Counted from the first letter of the stretch, positions 54,428 through 64,000 are shown. The stretch is DNA of 64,000 nt from Corynebacterium sp. (GCF_030532195.1 NZ_JAUNLP010000003.1:137866-201865); one strand, 5' to 3'. Numbers and translations are program-made. Notes: a model not told the origin generated them from the letters alone.

Positions 54428-55177
54428 ATGGAGACGATCACAGGATCCCAGGCATTCTTCTGGGAATTTTTCGGAACCGCAATCCTGATTCTGCTCGGTA
54501 ACGGTGTCTGTGCCGCTATCAATCTTCGGACCAGCCGCGCCGCCAACGCTGGTTGGATGGGCATTGCATTCGGCTGGGGTTTGGCCGTTTTCGCCGGTGC
54601 CTCCATCGCCGACGTCAGTGGCGGTCACCTCAACCCCGCTGTCACCGTCGCACTGGCAGTTGCAGGCAGCCTGAGCTGGAACTTGGTGCCTTTCTACATC
54701 GTCGGCCAGCTGCTCGGCGCTTTCATCGGCGCGATTCTCGCATGGGCCTCGTTCAAGCAGCTCTTTGACGCTAACGGAGTCGATGACAACGGCAACCCAA
54801 CCAATGCCAATGCCGACACCGGCGGCAGCTTCTTCACCGCGCCAACCCACCCCAATAACTTCTGGAACTGTGTCACCGAGTTCATCGCAACATTCGTACT
54901 GCTGGCCTTCATCCTGTTCGGCCCAGCCGGCGGCGAGCTTGGTCCGCTGACCTACTTCGGTGTCTCGTTCATCATCGTTTCAATCGGCCTGTCGCTCGGT
55001 TCCCCAACCGGTTACGCCATCAACCCGGTTCGTGACCTCGGCCCACGTCTGGCCTACGCATTTGTACTTCCAATTAAGGGCAAGGGAGACGCCAATTGGT
55101 CCTACGCCTGGGTACCCGTTGTCGCCCCGATGCTCGCAGCCGTGGCAGCAGGCGCCCTTGCCTTTGTAATCGGATAA
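54428..55177 (+). CDS. glpF: Glycerol facilitator (aquaglyceroporin)
   Basis: A 249-residue MIP-family channel with six membrane helices. The first pore motif is GGHLNPAVTVALA near residue 62. The second is GYAINPVRDLGPRL near residue 200, so the usual NPARD reads NPVRD, with valine for alanine. The aspartate after the second motif marks the glycerol-conducting branch. It lies directly upstream of glpK, so imported glycerol would be trapped by phosphorylation. Confidence 0.92.
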   Translation: METITGSQAFFWEFFGTAILILLGNGVCAAINLRTSRAANAGWMGIAFGWGLAVFAGASIADVSGGHLNPAVTVALAVAGSLSWNLVPFYIVGQLLGAFIGAILAWASFKQLFDANGVDDNGNPTNANADTGGSFFTAPTHPNNFWNCVTEFIATFVLLAFILFGPAGGELGPLTYFGVSFIIVSIGLSLGSPTGYAINPVRDLGPRLAYAFVLPIKGKGDANWSYAWVPVVAPMLAAVAAGALAFVIG

Positions 55178-55260
55178 ATGGAATATGAGAGTTAACGCAC
55201 ATTTGATAAGTGCATATCTCTGAAGTCACATCTACATAATTTCGCTAGGAGTATCCCCCC

Positions 55261-56817
55261 ATGTTGCACAGCAAATACGTCCTCGCTATTGACCAGGGCA
55301 CAACCTCCACCCGCTGCATCATCTTCAACCACGACGCAGAGATTGTCACGGTTGCTCAGATGGAGCACAAGCAGATTTTCCCAGAGGAGGGCTGGGTAGA
55401 GCACGACCCGCAGGAGATTTGGACCAACACTCGGCGCGTCGTCAGCGAGGCGCTGGCCGACGTTGACATCTCCTCGCAGGACATCGAAGCAATTGGTATC
55501 ACCAACCAGCGAGAAACCACTGTCGTCTGGGACAAGAACACCGGCGATCCGATTTACAACGCCATCGTCTGGCAGGACACTCGCACCAACACCATCTGCA
55601 AGGAACTCATGGGAGATGAGGGCGCGGACCGCTGGCGCGAAACCACTGGCCTGCGTATCAACTCCTACCCAGCAGCGCCGAAGGCCCGCTGGATTCTGGA
55701 CAACGTTGAGGGTGCTCGCGAAAAGGCTGAGGCCGGCGACCTGCTCTTCGGCACCATCGATACCTGGCTGCTGTGGAACCTCACCGGTGGCGCAGAAGGC
55801 GACAACGGTGAAGCTGCCGTCCACGCAACCGATGTCACCAATGCGTCCCGTACTCTCCTGATGGACCTCGACACTCTCGAGTGGGACGAGGACATTTGTC
55901 GAGAGATCGGCATTCCGATGTCGATGCTGCCGGAGATTCGACCGTCGGTAGGCGATTTCGGGCATGTACGCGCCCGCGATGCTCTGGCGGGGGTGCCGAT
56001 TACCGGCATCCTCGGCGATCAGCAGGCCGCCATGTTCGGTCAGGGTTGCTTCGAAGAGGGCGACACCAAGAACACCTACGGCACTGGTCTGTTCATGCTG
56101 ATGAATACCGGTGAGACCGCAAAGTGGTCCGACCACGGCCTGATTTCCACCGTTTGCTACCAGGTCAAGGATGAAAAGCCGGTCTACGCTCTCGAGGGCT
56201 CTGTCTCCATGGGTGGCGCACTGGTTCAGTGGCTGCGCGATGAGCTGCAGATGATTCCAAACGCAGCATCCATCGAGAACAAGGCCAAGAGCGTTAAGGA
56301 CAACGGCGGCGTCTACATTGTTCCGGCATTCTCCGGCTTGTTTGCGCCGCGTTGGCAGCCGGATGCCCGCGGCGTCATCGTCGGCCTGACGCGCTTTGCC
56401 AACCGCAACCATATCGCCCGCGCAGTTCTCGAGGCAGCTGCTTACCAGACTCGTGAGGTACTCGATGCCATGGTGGCCGAATCCGGCACTGAGATGACCT
56501 CGCTGAGCGTCGACGGTGGCATGACCATGAATGAGTTCCTCATGCAGTTCCAGGCCGACATCCTGGATGTGACGGTCACCCGCCCGAACAATATCGAGAC
56601 CACCGCCCTCGGCGCTGCCTACGCCGCAGGTCTGGGCGTTGGTTTCTGGTCCAGCCTGGACGAGGTCAAGGCCCACATCACCATCGACAAGAAGTGGCGT
56701 CCGAAGATGGAGGCCGAAGAGCGCGACCGCCTCTTCCACCAGTGGAACCGCGCTGTCGAGCGCACCTACGGCTGGGTCGAAGATCCGGACGCCGAGGAGG
56801 CTCCGAAGCCTGAGTAA
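55261..56817 (+). CDS. glpK: Glycerol kinase
   Basis: A 518-residue FGGY kinase that makes glycerol 3-phosphate. The phosphate-binding loop [14 protein letters not shown] is at residue 7. The catalytic region with [16 protein letters not shown] and the adenosine-site [19 protein letters not shown] are intact. The ATG has AGGAG upstream. It lies 83 bp after glpF and 94 bp before the secreted lipase gene. Confidence 0.96.
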   Translation: MLHSKYVLAIDQGTTSTRCIIFNHDAEIVTVAQMEHKQIFPEEGWVEHDPQEIWTNTRRVVSEALADVDISSQDIEAIGITNQRETTVVWDKNTGDPIYNAIVWQDTRTNTICKELMGDEGADRWRETTGLRINSYPAAPKARWILDNVEGAREKAEAGDLLFGTIDTWLLWNLTGGAEGDNGEAAVHATDVTNASRTLLMDLDTLEWDEDICREIGIPMSMLPEIRPSVGDFGHVRARDALAGVPITGILGDQQAAMFGQGCFEEGDTKNTYGTGLFMLMNTGETAKWSDHGLISTVCYQVKDEKPVYALEGSVSMGGALVQWLRDELQMIPNAASIENKAKSVKDNGGVYIVPAFSGLFAPRWQPDARGVIVGLTRFANRNHIARAVLEAAAYQTREVLDAMVAESGTEMTSLSVDGGMTMNEFLMQFQADILDVTVTRPNNIETTALGAAYAAGLGVGFWSSLDEVKAHITIDKKWRPKMEAEERDRLFHQWNRAVERTYGWVEDPDAEEAPKPE

Positions 56818-56911
56818 ACCAGCGTAATCCTGAGCAACAAAGTACCAAGTCGCTCCAGTTTTCAGAGCGCATAGTCAATCGTTCCTACGAGCAAAAGAGA
56901 AGAGAGCAAGA

Positions 56912-58084
56912 ATGCGTCGCGCGTCAATTTTCACCGCAGGCCTAGCAACCACCGTCACCCTTGCGTTGGGTGCTCCTGCAGCGTCGGCTGCTCCCCTGGA
57001 TTTCATCAAGAATCCACTGGAAGCGACCCCGGATCCACAGTCCACTGCCATGGTCGAACTGCCTACTACCCCAGCACCGACCACTACCAATGACGGCCGA
57101 CATGTAACTGTCAACGACGGCTACATGACCTCGACGGATGGCAAGGACACCCCTATTTACTGGAAGTCCAACACCATTCCGAACGCCAAGGGCACGGTCG
57201 TCGTCGTGCATGGTGCTGCAGAGCACCTGGGCCGCTACGAGTGGGTGACAGGCAAGCTGCTCAACGCCGGCTACAACGTCTACCGTCTCGATCACCGCGG
57301 TCACGGCCACTCGGGGCAGGTAGAGGGCACGCCGGTCGCGCGCGGGCACATCGATGATTTCCACTCGCTTGTCGACGATCTGCACCAGCTCGTCGAGAAG
57401 GCTAAGTCGGAAAATCCAAGCACCAAGACCTTCTTGCTCGGACACTCCATGGGCGGCCTTGCCGTGGATTTCCACGGCATTAAGTACCCAGGCTCTGTCG
57501 ACGGCATCATCGCCAATGGTGGCGGCGCCCTGTTCAACCCGTACGGCGGCAATGAAAAGGGCGAAACCATCACTCCGGAGAAGATGACGGATGTCCAGCG
57601 TGAGGCACAGCCGACGCTGTACCAGCGCCTGCCATTCCAGGAGATGACCACCTTCAACGCACGTCTTTTGAAGGAAGTGCCGCAGCGCACCGAAATGCGT
57701 GCACCTTCTCTGCCGGGCAGCGATCTGATTCAGCTCGGCAACCCACTGGGTGCTCTGACTTCTTCGTCGCAGGCCGTGCGTGATGAGTACGACACCGATC
57801 CGTACAACAACCCCAAGCTGTCGCTCGGTATGGCTCAGCAGCTGGCATTCGCCGCTACCTACAACGGTGTCAACTCCGTCGACTTCAAGGAGCCTACCTT
57901 GGTCATGATGGGCGGCCATGACGAACTAGTACCGCCGTTCTTCTCCAGGGATTTCTACAACGGCATTTCCTCCAGCGACAAGAAGCTGGTTGAGTTCGAA
58001 GGCCAATTCCACGAGGTTTTCAATGAGCCGGCTCAGCAAGAGGCTATCAATACGGTCATCACCTGGCTCAATGAGCGTGCGTAG
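56912..58084 (+). CDS. Secreted alpha/beta hydrolase, monoacylglycerol-lipase-like
   Basis: A 390-residue secreted lipase-like enzyme. The Sec signal peptide ends at ASAAP (about residue 27), then a Pro/Thr-rich linker. The hydrolase domain carries VVVVHGAAEHLGRY (oxyanion HG), the nucleophile in LLGHSMGG near residue 172, the acid in GGHDELVPP and the histidine in GQFHEVF. The pattern is that of monoglyceride lipases. Placed after glpK, it probably frees glycerol and fatty acid outside the cell for uptake by GlpF. Start ATG at 56912 with a purine-rich AGAAGAGAG upstream. Confidence 0.85.
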   Translation: MRRASIFTAGLATTVTLALGAPAASAAPLDFIKNPLEATPDPQSTAMVELPTTPAPTTTNDGRHVTVNDGYMTSTDGKDTPIYWKSNTIPNAKGTVVVVHGAAEHLGRYEWVTGKLLNAGYNVYRLDHRGHGHSGQVEGTPVARGHIDDFHSLVDDLHQLVEKAKSENPSTKTFLLGHSMGGLAVDFHGIKYPGSVDGIIANGGGALFNPYGGNEKGETITPEKMTDVQREAQPTLYQRLPFQEMTTFNARLLKEVPQRTEMRAPSLPGSDLIQLGNPLGALTSSSQAVRDEYDTDPYNNPKLSLGMAQQLAFAATYNGVNSVDFKEPTLVMMGGHDELVPPFFSRDFYNGISSSDKKLVEFEGQFHEVFNEPAQQEAINTVITWLNERA

Positions 58085-58173
58085 CTAGGTAGTTTGTAGG
58101 TACCTCAGCGCACTCGCGGCACGCAACGCTCGGTGTACTCGGCGTACTCGGCGAAACAGTGCCGACTGCGCAT

Positions 58174-58209
58174 AGGGGCGACTGTCATTTTGGCAGTTGC
58201 CCCTTTTTT
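58174..58209 (+). terminator. Terminator after the glp module
   Basis: AGGGGCGACTG at 58174-58184 pairs with 58194-58204 (11 bp, one G-T wobble, 9-nt loop) and runs into six T residues. The rest of the 58085-58426 gap holds a GTGAC-GCG-GTCAC palindrome at 58364-58376 and no supported gene. Confidence 0.9.
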
Positions 58210-58426
58210 GTCCGTCGCATGCTCCGCTGCTCCACTCGCTCCGCTCTCTTGCTTTCCTCTTTCAGCTCTCCTCACCACACAAACTCGGGCTGCGTATGTA
58301 CATAATCGGCCGAAATCAGACCAAAAAGTGCACACAACTACTCAGTTTCACATTTGCAGCCCTGTGACGCGGTCACGGCGCGGCCACTTAAACCTACTGA
58401 CCAGACGGGTCACTTAGCCGCAGCGC

Positions 58427-59332
58427 CTACATAACCGGCGGAATCTGCGCTACCGCCATGAATTCCGAAGCAATGGCCGGAATAATAGCTAGGCCGCCAG
58501 AGAGCCAATACCGCAGCTTGCCCATTTCCAATGGCGCTCCCAAACCAATCTCAATCGAGGAAAAACCATTAGTTTCCCGTGGTTTTCCTCGAACAAGCGC
58601 GCAATAAACAATTGCCACGGCCGCCCACAGCATGGAATACATGGGACTCATCGGCATTCCCGGAAGGAATTGCGCGGCCATGCCAAGCACGGTCACGACG
58701 CTCAAGAATGCTACTCGCCATGGCAGCTGACCTGGCACTTCAAGCCTGGTAGCCCTCCACACCGCCGAGGCCAGCACCGCCCAGCAAAGCAAAACCAGTG
58801 TGCGTCCGCCTTTTCCAATAAACGGCGCAACAGCAAACTCCGCCAGCGCCACCGCCACAAATAGCAGCGGAATATACCCACGCCGCACCAACCTGCGCAG
58901 CATCAACACCGGCAAGGAAATGTGCACAAACGGCCGCTCCTTAATCCTGGCATTCCGCAGCCAGGAAGCAGCATAAATATTCGATGCCAACTCCGCATTA
59001 AAGAACATCAGAGTCACACGAGTCATCGATTGTGTCACGCCATTAGAGAGCACCGTTGCTAAACGACGTGGTCGTGCAGCCCCCAGCACATACCGGAAAA
59101 CTCCGCCGATGCCGAACCCAAATACCGTGAACACCAGCACCTGGAGCCAACCATCACGGCCAATGTTGGGAAATCGCTGTGCTGGACGATACTCCCATTC
59201 CCAACGGTCACGGTCAACGGACCTCAGCGGGGCCATTCGTTCTGCAATGATGGCCAGTAGGAAAACAATGCCGACGATTCCTGCTATTTGGTAGGCGCTC
59301 GGTAAATCCGTCGTAAAGCCTGCGAAACTCAC
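58427..59332 (-). CDS. Membrane protein, probable permease partner of the adjacent ABC ATPase
   Basis: A 301-residue protein with about six or seven membrane helices. I do not recognise its family. The first helix (YQIAGIVGIVFLLAIIAERM) is followed by a tryptophan-rich cytoplasmic stretch. Its start overlaps the ATPase stop by 4 bp, so the two are one operon and probably one transporter. Import or export of what is unknown. Confidence 0.62.
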   Translation of the reverse strand: MSFAGFTTDLPSAYQIAGIVGIVFLLAIIAERMAPLRSVDRDRWEWEYRPAQRFPNIGRDGWLQVLVFTVFGFGIGGVFRYVLGAARPRRLATVLSNGVTQSMTRVTLMFFNAELASNIYAASWLRNARIKERPFVHISLPVLMLRRLVRRGYIPLLFVAVALAEFAVAPFIGKGGRTLVLLCWAVLASAVWRATRLEVPGQLPWRVAFLSVVTVLGMAAQFLPGMPMSPMYSMLWAAVAIVYCALVRGKPRETNGFSSIEIGLGAPLEMGKLRYWLSGGLAIIPAIASEFMAVAQIPPVM

Positions 59333-59952
59333 AACCGAATCTCCCGGTCTGCCTCTTCAATGAGTCGTGGCGAATGCGATGCGACAATCACGGTGAATCC
59401 AGACTGCGCCATCTGCCGAAGCTGTGCGCACAGCAGCCGCGTCCAGTCGGCGTCGAGGTGGCGCTCGGGCTCATCCAACGCAACAATCGGCGCTGCGACC
59501 GCCAATTGAATTCCCAGGTTTGCCCGCTGCTTCTGACCACTGGAAAGTCGGCTGGGCAGAGTATTGGGCAGCTCGGTGACGTGCCATGGTGCCAACCGAC
59601 TCAGCAACGTGTCCATTTCCACGCCGGTGCGCAGCGAAATCAGACTAATGTGCTCACCGAGCGTCAAATCCGGCAAAAATGCTGGATCAGAAATGCTGGT
59701 CACACAGCCAGCACCTTGCGGGCTTGAAGGGGCGACCAGCGAAGCTTCGCCCTTGCAAGCTACCCGCACGGTGCCTTCGATTGGCTCTAGCTCACCTGCA
59801 ATGGTGCTGATTAACGTTGATTTTCCCGCCCCATTTGGGCCTGTGATACTTACGAATTCCCCCCCCACTACATGCGCAGTGATTTCACCAAGAATGCTGT
59901 TGTGGCCGAATGTGCATTCAACTTCGAGGGAAGTTTTTCCTGGTTCAATCAT
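59329..59952 (-). CDS. ABC transporter ATP-binding protein
   Basis: A 207-residue stand-alone ABC ATPase. Walker A is GPNGAGKST near residue 40, the signature is LSSGQKQR near residue 137, and Walker B with the catalytic glutamate is IVALDEPE. The H-loop histidine follows in VIVASHSPRL. The small size and partner resemble export-type (CcmA/YxlF-like) ATPases. It is upstream of and overlaps the membrane protein gene. Confidence 0.88.
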   Translation of the reverse strand: MIEPGKTSLEVECTFGHNSILGEITAHVVGGEFVSITGPNGAGKSTLISTIAGELEPIEGTVRVACKGEASLVAPSSPQGAGCVTSISDPAFLPDLTLGEHISLISLRTGVEMDTLLSRLAPWHVTELPNTLPSRLSSGQKQRANLGIQLAVAAPIVALDEPERHLDADWTRLLCAQLRQMAQSGFTVIVASHSPRLIEEADREIRL

Positions 59953-60187
59953 GCTGCTGCTATCGGCCCTCTTTACATCGGTTCTCTTGTCGAATTATTG
60001 GCTCAATCCCCAACTACTTTGTAGCGCAGCTACTTGGCCTGCGTCTTGGGAATTGAAAATTTGCCAGTCCCCGTCGGCCCCCAGCCGGCCTGTCCGGAGC
60101 CACCCGGCCCCAGAAAGTGACTACCTTTAGGGCAGTTTCACGCCGAAAATTGGCACAAAACTGCCATAAACTTACGCACTTTCTACG

Positions 60188-60215
60188 AAAAAAGCCGGCC
60201 CCACGAGGATCCGGC
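60188..60215 (-). terminator. Terminator after serS
   Basis: GCCGG at 60194-60198 pairs with CCGGC at 60211-60215, and six T residues follow on the minus strand (60193-60188). It is 30 bp past the serS stop. Confidence 0.72.
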
Positions 60216-60244
60216 CAAATTTCTGCGAGAAAGCCTCTACCCGC

Positions 60245-61507
60245 CTACTTAACCGGCTCGAGAACTTCCTTGCCCATCATGAACGGGCGCAGTGCCTCCG
60301 GAATCACCACGGAACCATCGGCCTGCTGGTGGTTTTCCAGGATGGCAACCAGCCAACGCGTGGTGGCCAGCGTGCCGTTGAGGGTGGCGCAGTACTGCGA
60401 CTTGCCGTCGGCATCGCGGTAGCGGGTCTTCAAACGACGAGCCTGGAAGGTGGTGCAGTTGGAAGTCGAGGTCAGCTCGCGGTAGGTGTTCTGCGTCGGC
60501 ACCCAGGCCTCAGTATCGAACTTGCGGGACGCCGAAGCACCCAGGTCGCCACCAGCGACATCGATGATGCGGTACGGCACCTCAACGGCAGCGAGCATCT
60601 CGCGCTCCATATTCAGCAGCTTCTGGTGCTCCTCCTCCGCCTGTTCCGGCGGGCAGTAGGAGAACATCTCCAGCTTGTCGAACTGGTGCACGCGCAAAAT
60701 GCCGCGGGTGTCCTTACCGTACGAGCCCGCTTCACGACGGAAGCAGGAGGACCAACCCGCATAGCGACGCGGCCCCTCCGACAGGTCAATAATCTCATTG
60801 GAGTGGTAGCCGGCCAGCGCTACTTCCGAGGTACCGACCAGGTAGAGGTCATCTTCCTGCAGGTAGTAAATCTCATCGGAGTGGGCACCGAGGAAGCCAG
60901 TGCCCGCCATGGTCTCCGGGCGAACCAGAACCGGCGGCACCATCAGCTGGAAACCATTCTGGATTGCTTTCTGAGCAGCCAGGTTCATCATGGCCAACTG
61001 CAGCATGGCGCCGTAGCCGGTCAGGAAGTAGAAGCGGGAGCCGGAAACCTTCACGCCGCGCTCCATATCAATAAGACCCAGCGATTCGCCGAGGTCCAGG
61101 TGATCCTTCGGTTCGAAGTCGAACTTCGGAATCTCGCCGATTTCCTCCAGCACCACAAAGTCATCCTCGCCGCCGGCAGGTGCACCGGTGACGATGTTGC
61201 CAATCATGTACTGCAGGCGCTCGACCTCAGCTTCTGCTTCCTTTTGCTCCGCTTCGGCCGCCTTCACGGCGTCGGAAAGCTCCTTGGCCTTTTCCAGCAT
61301 CGCCGGACGCTCTTCCTTGGAGGCCTGACCGATCTTCTTGCCGAAGCCCTTCTGCTCCGAGCGCAGCGCGTCGGTGGAGGCAATAACCTCACGGCGCTTC
61401 GCGTCAGCTTCGAGCAGCTGATCGACCAATGCCGGGTCCTCACCACGGGTGCGCTGGGACTCGCGGGCTACTTCAGGGTTTTCGCGGAGAAACTTGAGAT
61501 CAATCAC
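60245..61507 (-). CDS. serS: Seryl-tRNA synthetase
   Basis: A 420-residue class II tRNA synthetase. The N-terminal long coiled-coil arm (about 30-100) reaches the tRNA. Class II motif 2 is seen as [22 protein letters not shown] near residue 265. Motif 3 is in [18 protein letters not shown] near the end. The start is GTG at 61507 ([12 protein letters not shown]), which fits the family; the frame runs 83 codons further upstream with non-family sequence. It is followed by a terminator. In M. tuberculosis serS is also next to Rv3835 and Rv3836, whose counterparts lie to the right here. Confidence 0.96.
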   Translation of the reverse strand: MIDLKFLRENPEVARESQRTRGEDPALVDQLLEADAKRREVIASTDALRSEQKGFGKKIGQASKEERPAMLEKAKELSDAVKAAEAEQKEAEAEVERLQYMIGNIVTGAPAGGEDDFVVLEEIGEIPKFDFEPKDHLDLGESLGLIDMERGVKVSGSRFYFLTGYGAMLQLAMMNLAAQKAIQNGFQLMVPPVLVRPETMAGTGFLGAHSDEIYYLQEDDLYLVGTSEVALAGYHSNEIIDLSEGPRRYAGWSSCFRREAGSYGKDTRGILRVHQFDKLEMFSYCPPEQAEEEHQKLLNMEREMLAAVEVPYRIIDVAGGDLGASASRKFDTEAWVPTQNTYRELTSTSNCTTFQARRLKTRYRDADGKSQYCATLNGTLATTRWLVAILENHQQADGSVVIPEALRPFMMGKEVLEPVK

Positions 61508-61554
61508 GTCACCTAGAGTACCTGGTTTACGTCGGCAAGCAGGCACAAGGCGTG

Positions 61555-62208
61555 CTAGAGAATCAACTCCGCACCGGAGGCGATCAACAGCGCACCGAGC
61601 ACGAGGAAGATTGCGCCCGCGACGGTGTCGATCCACGGGCCTGCCAGCACCATTCGCTTTACGACGGCATCCGTCGACACCACCACTGCGATAATCAGGA
61701 AGAATGCGACTTGAGCAATGATCAGTGCCAGCGCATAAATCAGCAGTACCCACCACGGCGCACCGGATGGGATGAACTGAGAAAGTACGGCAGCCAGGAA
61801 CAGGACAATCTTCGGGTTGGACATGTTGGTGAAGAAGCCCTGTCGGAATGTGGCTTTTGGAGACTTCAGTGTCGCGGCACCGATTGCCGGGGTCGCGCCG
61901 GCGCGGAGTTCCAACAGGGTATTGATGCCGGATTTACCCATGCTTATGCCCATGTACACCAGGTAGCAGCCACCGACTAGCTGAATCGCGCCCATCAACC
62001 ACGGGATTGCCGTGATTGCGGCAGCGAAGCCGAAGACGGTGAGACTAATCCAAATTGCGGCACCTGTGCTGATACCAGCAACGGCCGCCAGTGCGTGCTT
62101 GCGCGATTTGGTGGCAAGACGCAGCACGAGAAAAAGGTCAGGGCCTGGTGAGGCCATCCCAATAATGTGGACGCCCAGCAGGCTGAGAAGTGCAGTCCAT
62201 GTAAACAC
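61555..62208 (-). CDS. LysE/RhtB-family amino acid exporter
   Basis: A 217-residue membrane protein with six helices. The N-terminal [19 protein letters not shown] and the central [25 protein letters not shown] are the standard signatures of the RhtB branch. It should export an amino acid such as threonine or homoserine lactone; which one is not clear. It starts at GTG 62208 with AGGAC upstream. It lies 47 bp upstream of serS on the same strand and may share its transcript. Confidence 0.9.
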   Translation of the reverse strand: MFTWTALLSLLGVHIIGMASPGPDLFLVLRLATKSRKHALAAVAGISTGAAIWISLTVFGFAAAITAIPWLMGAIQLVGGCYLVYMGISMGKSGINTLLELRAGATPAIGAATLKSPKATFRQGFFTNMSNPKIVLFLAAVLSQFIPSGAPWWVLLIYALALIIAQVAFFLIIAVVVSTDAVVKRMVLAGPWIDTVAGAIFLVLGALLIASGAELIL

Positions 62209-62352
62209 GTGTGTGTCCTCACTCGGTTACAAATACCGGCCTATTGTAGTGCGTGAAAGCGGGTACGAAACTTGGCGGTATCGCGGCTAATCGCCGTGGC
62301 GTGTCTTGTGGCCTTGTCCGCAGGCTCGTTTGCGGTGCACAATGGGGACACT

Positions 62353-63567
62353 ATGGCTGTGAACAATCTGAAGCAGGGGCGCGATTCCGCTGCCGATACC
62401 GCTACCCAATCCGGTGGCGGCTCCGGCAGCGGCTCCGGTAGCTCGCGCGGTAGCTGGGGGTTGCGCGCTTTTTCAACTGCAATGCTGGTGGGAGCTGCGG
62501 GCATGGCTTTTGCGCTCCAGGCTGGGGTTATCGAAGCGCCAGCAGGGGCCACTGGCGCTCATGGTTCTGTGAAAAACTCAGCGTCGTCGCCGACATCGAC
62601 CACTGTCATTGATAAGGAGACTGCGGCATTTACCAATGCTGCGCGCGGAGATTGCCTGGACTGGAACTTGGCCGAGGACCTTAATATCTCGGACTTCCGT
62701 GTCGTCCCCTGCGCCGAACCACATGCCTATGAGGTGGCAAAGAAGCTGCAGCTGACCGACTTTGAAGAACATCCCGGTCAGTACTCCAAGACGGCCGCGT
62801 ACCCCACGCAGGACAACCTCATTGCGCTGCAAAATGGAGTGTGCCGCGACACTGTGACTGAGTACCTCCAAGGAAAGTACGACCCGCATGGGCGCTTCAT
62901 CACCGCCCCGATTATTCCTTCTCCCAGCCAGTGGCAAAAGGGCGATCGCGCGCTGATGTGCGGCATTCAGGTCGTCGATGAAAACGGGGCGACAACACAC
63001 ATCAATGGCCCAGCAGCCGGGCAGGATCAGGCTCGTGTGTTCGAACCCGGGCGCTGCGTCACGGTGGATGAACAAGGTGCGATCAACCAGGTGCCGTGCA
63101 CGGAGGATCACGTGATGGAGTCCACGGGCATCATCAACCTGCGCGATCACTTCGGCGACAATGTTCCCACTGATCAGGAGCAAAACGACGTGCTGGCTGA
63201 GCAGTGTGTTCTCCGCGCGCAGGAGTATCTCGGTGGCGATGACAACCTGTACAACTCCACGCTCATGCCATTTTGGACCTCGCTGCCGCAGGAGTCATTG
63301 GACGCTGGCTCGCGCAATGTGAACTGCTGGTTGATTAAGGACAATGGTCAGGGCGGTTTTTCAACTCTCAATGGCCATGCCAATGAGTCCTTCACCATCG
63401 ATGGTCAGCCGCCAGTAGCACCACCGCCACGCAATCCGCTGCGTGAGGATCAGGCAGACCCCAACGCTGGTGCCGGTGCCGGTGCTGGTGCTGGTGCTGA
63501 TGCTGCGGGCGGTTCTGCGGCTCCAGCTGATCCGGCAGCTCCAGACGCACCGGTTGCAGGGCAGTAA
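62353..63567 (+). CDS. Septum-formation-family membrane-anchored protein (Rv3835 type)
   Basis: A 404-residue protein. A Gly/Ser-rich cytoplasmic tail of about 35 residues leads into one membrane helix (FSTAMLVGAAGMAFALQAGV). The extracytoplasmic part contains two related cysteine-bearing domains of the septum-formation type (GDCLDWNLAEDLN...VVPCAEPHAYEV and GRCVTVDEQGAINQVPCTEDHVMES). A Pro/Ala/Gly-rich C-terminus ends it. I use the ATG at 62353, which gives a signal-anchor protein; the ORF from 62272 would add a second hydrophobic stretch. The small zincin follows 25 bp later, as for Rv3835-Rv3836. Confidence 0.82.
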   Translation: MAVNNLKQGRDSAADTATQSGGGSGSGSGSSRGSWGLRAFSTAMLVGAAGMAFALQAGVIEAPAGATGAHGSVKNSASSPTSTTVIDKETAAFTNAARGDCLDWNLAEDLNISDFRVVPCAEPHAYEVAKKLQLTDFEEHPGQYSKTAAYPTQDNLIALQNGVCRDTVTEYLQGKYDPHGRFITAPIIPSPSQWQKGDRALMCGIQVVDENGATTHINGPAAGQDQARVFEPGRCVTVDEQGAINQVPCTEDHVMESTGIINLRDHFGDNVPTDQEQNDVLAEQCVLRAQEYLGGDDNLYNSTLMPFWTSLPQESLDAGSRNVNCWLIKDNGQGGFSTLNGHANESFTIDGQPPVAPPPRNPLREDQADPNAGAGAGAGAGADAAGGSAAPADPAAPDAPVAGQ

Positions 63568-63592
63568 GAAACAAATACAAACGAGAGCACAG

Positions 63593-63937
63593 ATGGTATA
63601 TGTCAGTCCGGAGCGCTTCGACGAGCTTGTCGACGAAGCCATCGACCGTGTCCCCCAGGAGTTTTTGGACCAGTTAGACCAGGTCATCATCCAGGTGCAT
63701 CCCTACAATGTTGACCAGCCAACACTGCTGGGACTCTACGAGGGCGTGCCACTGACCGAGCGTTCGAATAACCATTGGGGTCCACCCGACCAGATCAGCC
63801 TGTATCGCGACATGCTCTGTCGCATCAGCCGGGATGAGCAGGACCTCATCGAGCAGATCCGCGTCACTCTCCTGCATGAAATCGGGCATTACTTCGGTCT
63901 TGAGGAAGAGGATTTGGACCGTCTCGGCTACGGCTAA
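63593..63937 (+). CDS. Small zincin-like metallopeptidase (Rv3836 type)
   Basis: A 114-residue protein of the minimal metallopeptidase family. The zinc motif HEIGHYFGLEEEDLDRLGYG near the C-terminus supplies the HExxH and the third acidic ligand. It has no signal peptide and is probably cytoplasmic. The ATG at 63593 is at the family start; the longer frame from 63443 is a shadow of the preceding gene. It is likely co-transcribed with the septum-formation gene. Its substrate is not known. Confidence 0.88.
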   Translation: MVYVSPERFDELVDEAIDRVPQEFLDQLDQVIIQVHPYNVDQPTLLGLYEGVPLTERSNNHWGPPDQISLYRDMLCRISRDEQDLIEQIRVTLLHEIGHYFGLEEEDLDRLGYG

Positions 63938-63979
63938 GTTTCTGTCGCCCACGCGCTAACTAGGCTGTAGCCTGAACGT

Positions 63980-64000
63980 ATGAGCGAGTCCTCAAGCGAA
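63980..64000 (+). CDS. Possible start of a further gene, cut by the window edge
   Basis: An ATG at 63980 opens a frame MSESSSE that continues beyond the window. TAGGCT and TAGCCT stretches just upstream could be a -10 element. Seven codons are too few to name a product. Confidence 0.35.

Noticed and set aside
58364..58376. GTGAC-GCG-GTCAC palindrome as a GlxR site
   Set aside because: Spacing does not match the TGTGA-N6-TCACA consensus and it is not in a promoter position.
58133..58417. 94-codon frame after the lipase gene
   Set aside because: It reads through the terminator hairpin and T run and shows no protein features.

Overview
The window is a stretch of a Corynebacterium chromosome. 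The evidence is the cell-wall gene set (three secreted mycolyltransferases, UDP-galactopyranose mutase, galactofuranosyltransferase GlfT2, decaprenyl-phosphate phosphoribosyltransferase and its partner phosphatase), a GTP-dependent PEP carboxykinase, secreted PGRP-type amidases with LGFP repeats, moderate-to-high GC, and gene order shared with C. glutamicum and Mycobacterium (pck-trmB-NYN; cutinase/mycolyltransferase-ubiA-PAP2-glfT2-glf; HAD-acyltransferase; serS-septum formation-metallopeptidase). Species is inferred, not proven. The genes for making and exporting mycolate are absent from their usual sites, which points to a mycolate-less species such as C. amycolatum.

Layout. 1-8.4 kb: a partial membrane protein, a phosphatidylcholine-synthase-like enzyme, the choline-to-glycine-betaine locus (betT-betB divergent from betA) and a nitronate monooxygenase-like flavoprotein. 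8.4-10.3 kb: a nitric-oxide defence pair, flavohaemoglobin Hmp and the Rrf2-type regulator NsrR. 10.4-21.4 kb: pck, three poorly known genes, trmB, an NYN-domain protein, a YbhN-type membrane protein, a DUF3054 protein, a POT peptide transporter and an ACT/PFL-like pair. 21.4-32.6 kb: the cell-envelope cluster on the minus strand, with TM2 protein, cutinase-like esterase, DUF732 lipoprotein, LGFP mycolyltransferase, a second mycolyltransferase, ubiA, PAP2, glfT2 and a third mycolyltransferase. 32.9-43.6 kb: an accessory island with a GNAT acetyltransferase, a complete type I restriction-modification system (hsdR, hsdS, hsdM), an embedded AlbA/Schlafen-type ATPase regulator flanked by diverged repeats, and a membrane-anchored coiled-coil protein with an 85-bp internal repeat. 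43.8-51.9 kb: glf, two secreted amidases, a HAD phosphatase and an acyltransferase fused to a HAD-like domain. 52.4-58.1 kb: a glycerol module (glpD, glpF, glpK, secreted lipase). 58.4-64 kb: an ABC transporter pair, serS, a LysE exporter, a septum-formation protein, a small zincin and the start of one more gene.

How it fits together. Choline is imported by BetT and oxidised by BetA and BetB to glycine betaine. The secreted lipase, GlpF, GlpK and GlpD form a route from host acylglycerols to dihydroxyacetone phosphate, with PEP carboxykinase available for gluconeogenesis. The arabinogalactan genes are kept, while aftB, the fadD32-pks13-accD4 genes and mmpL3/cmpL1 are absent where they would be expected. 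Three intact-looking mycolyltransferases nevertheless remain. That contrast is the most interesting biology here. In the restriction island, near-identical LexA-box-like sequences precede hsdR and hsdM, and repeat pairs bracket the regulator gene.
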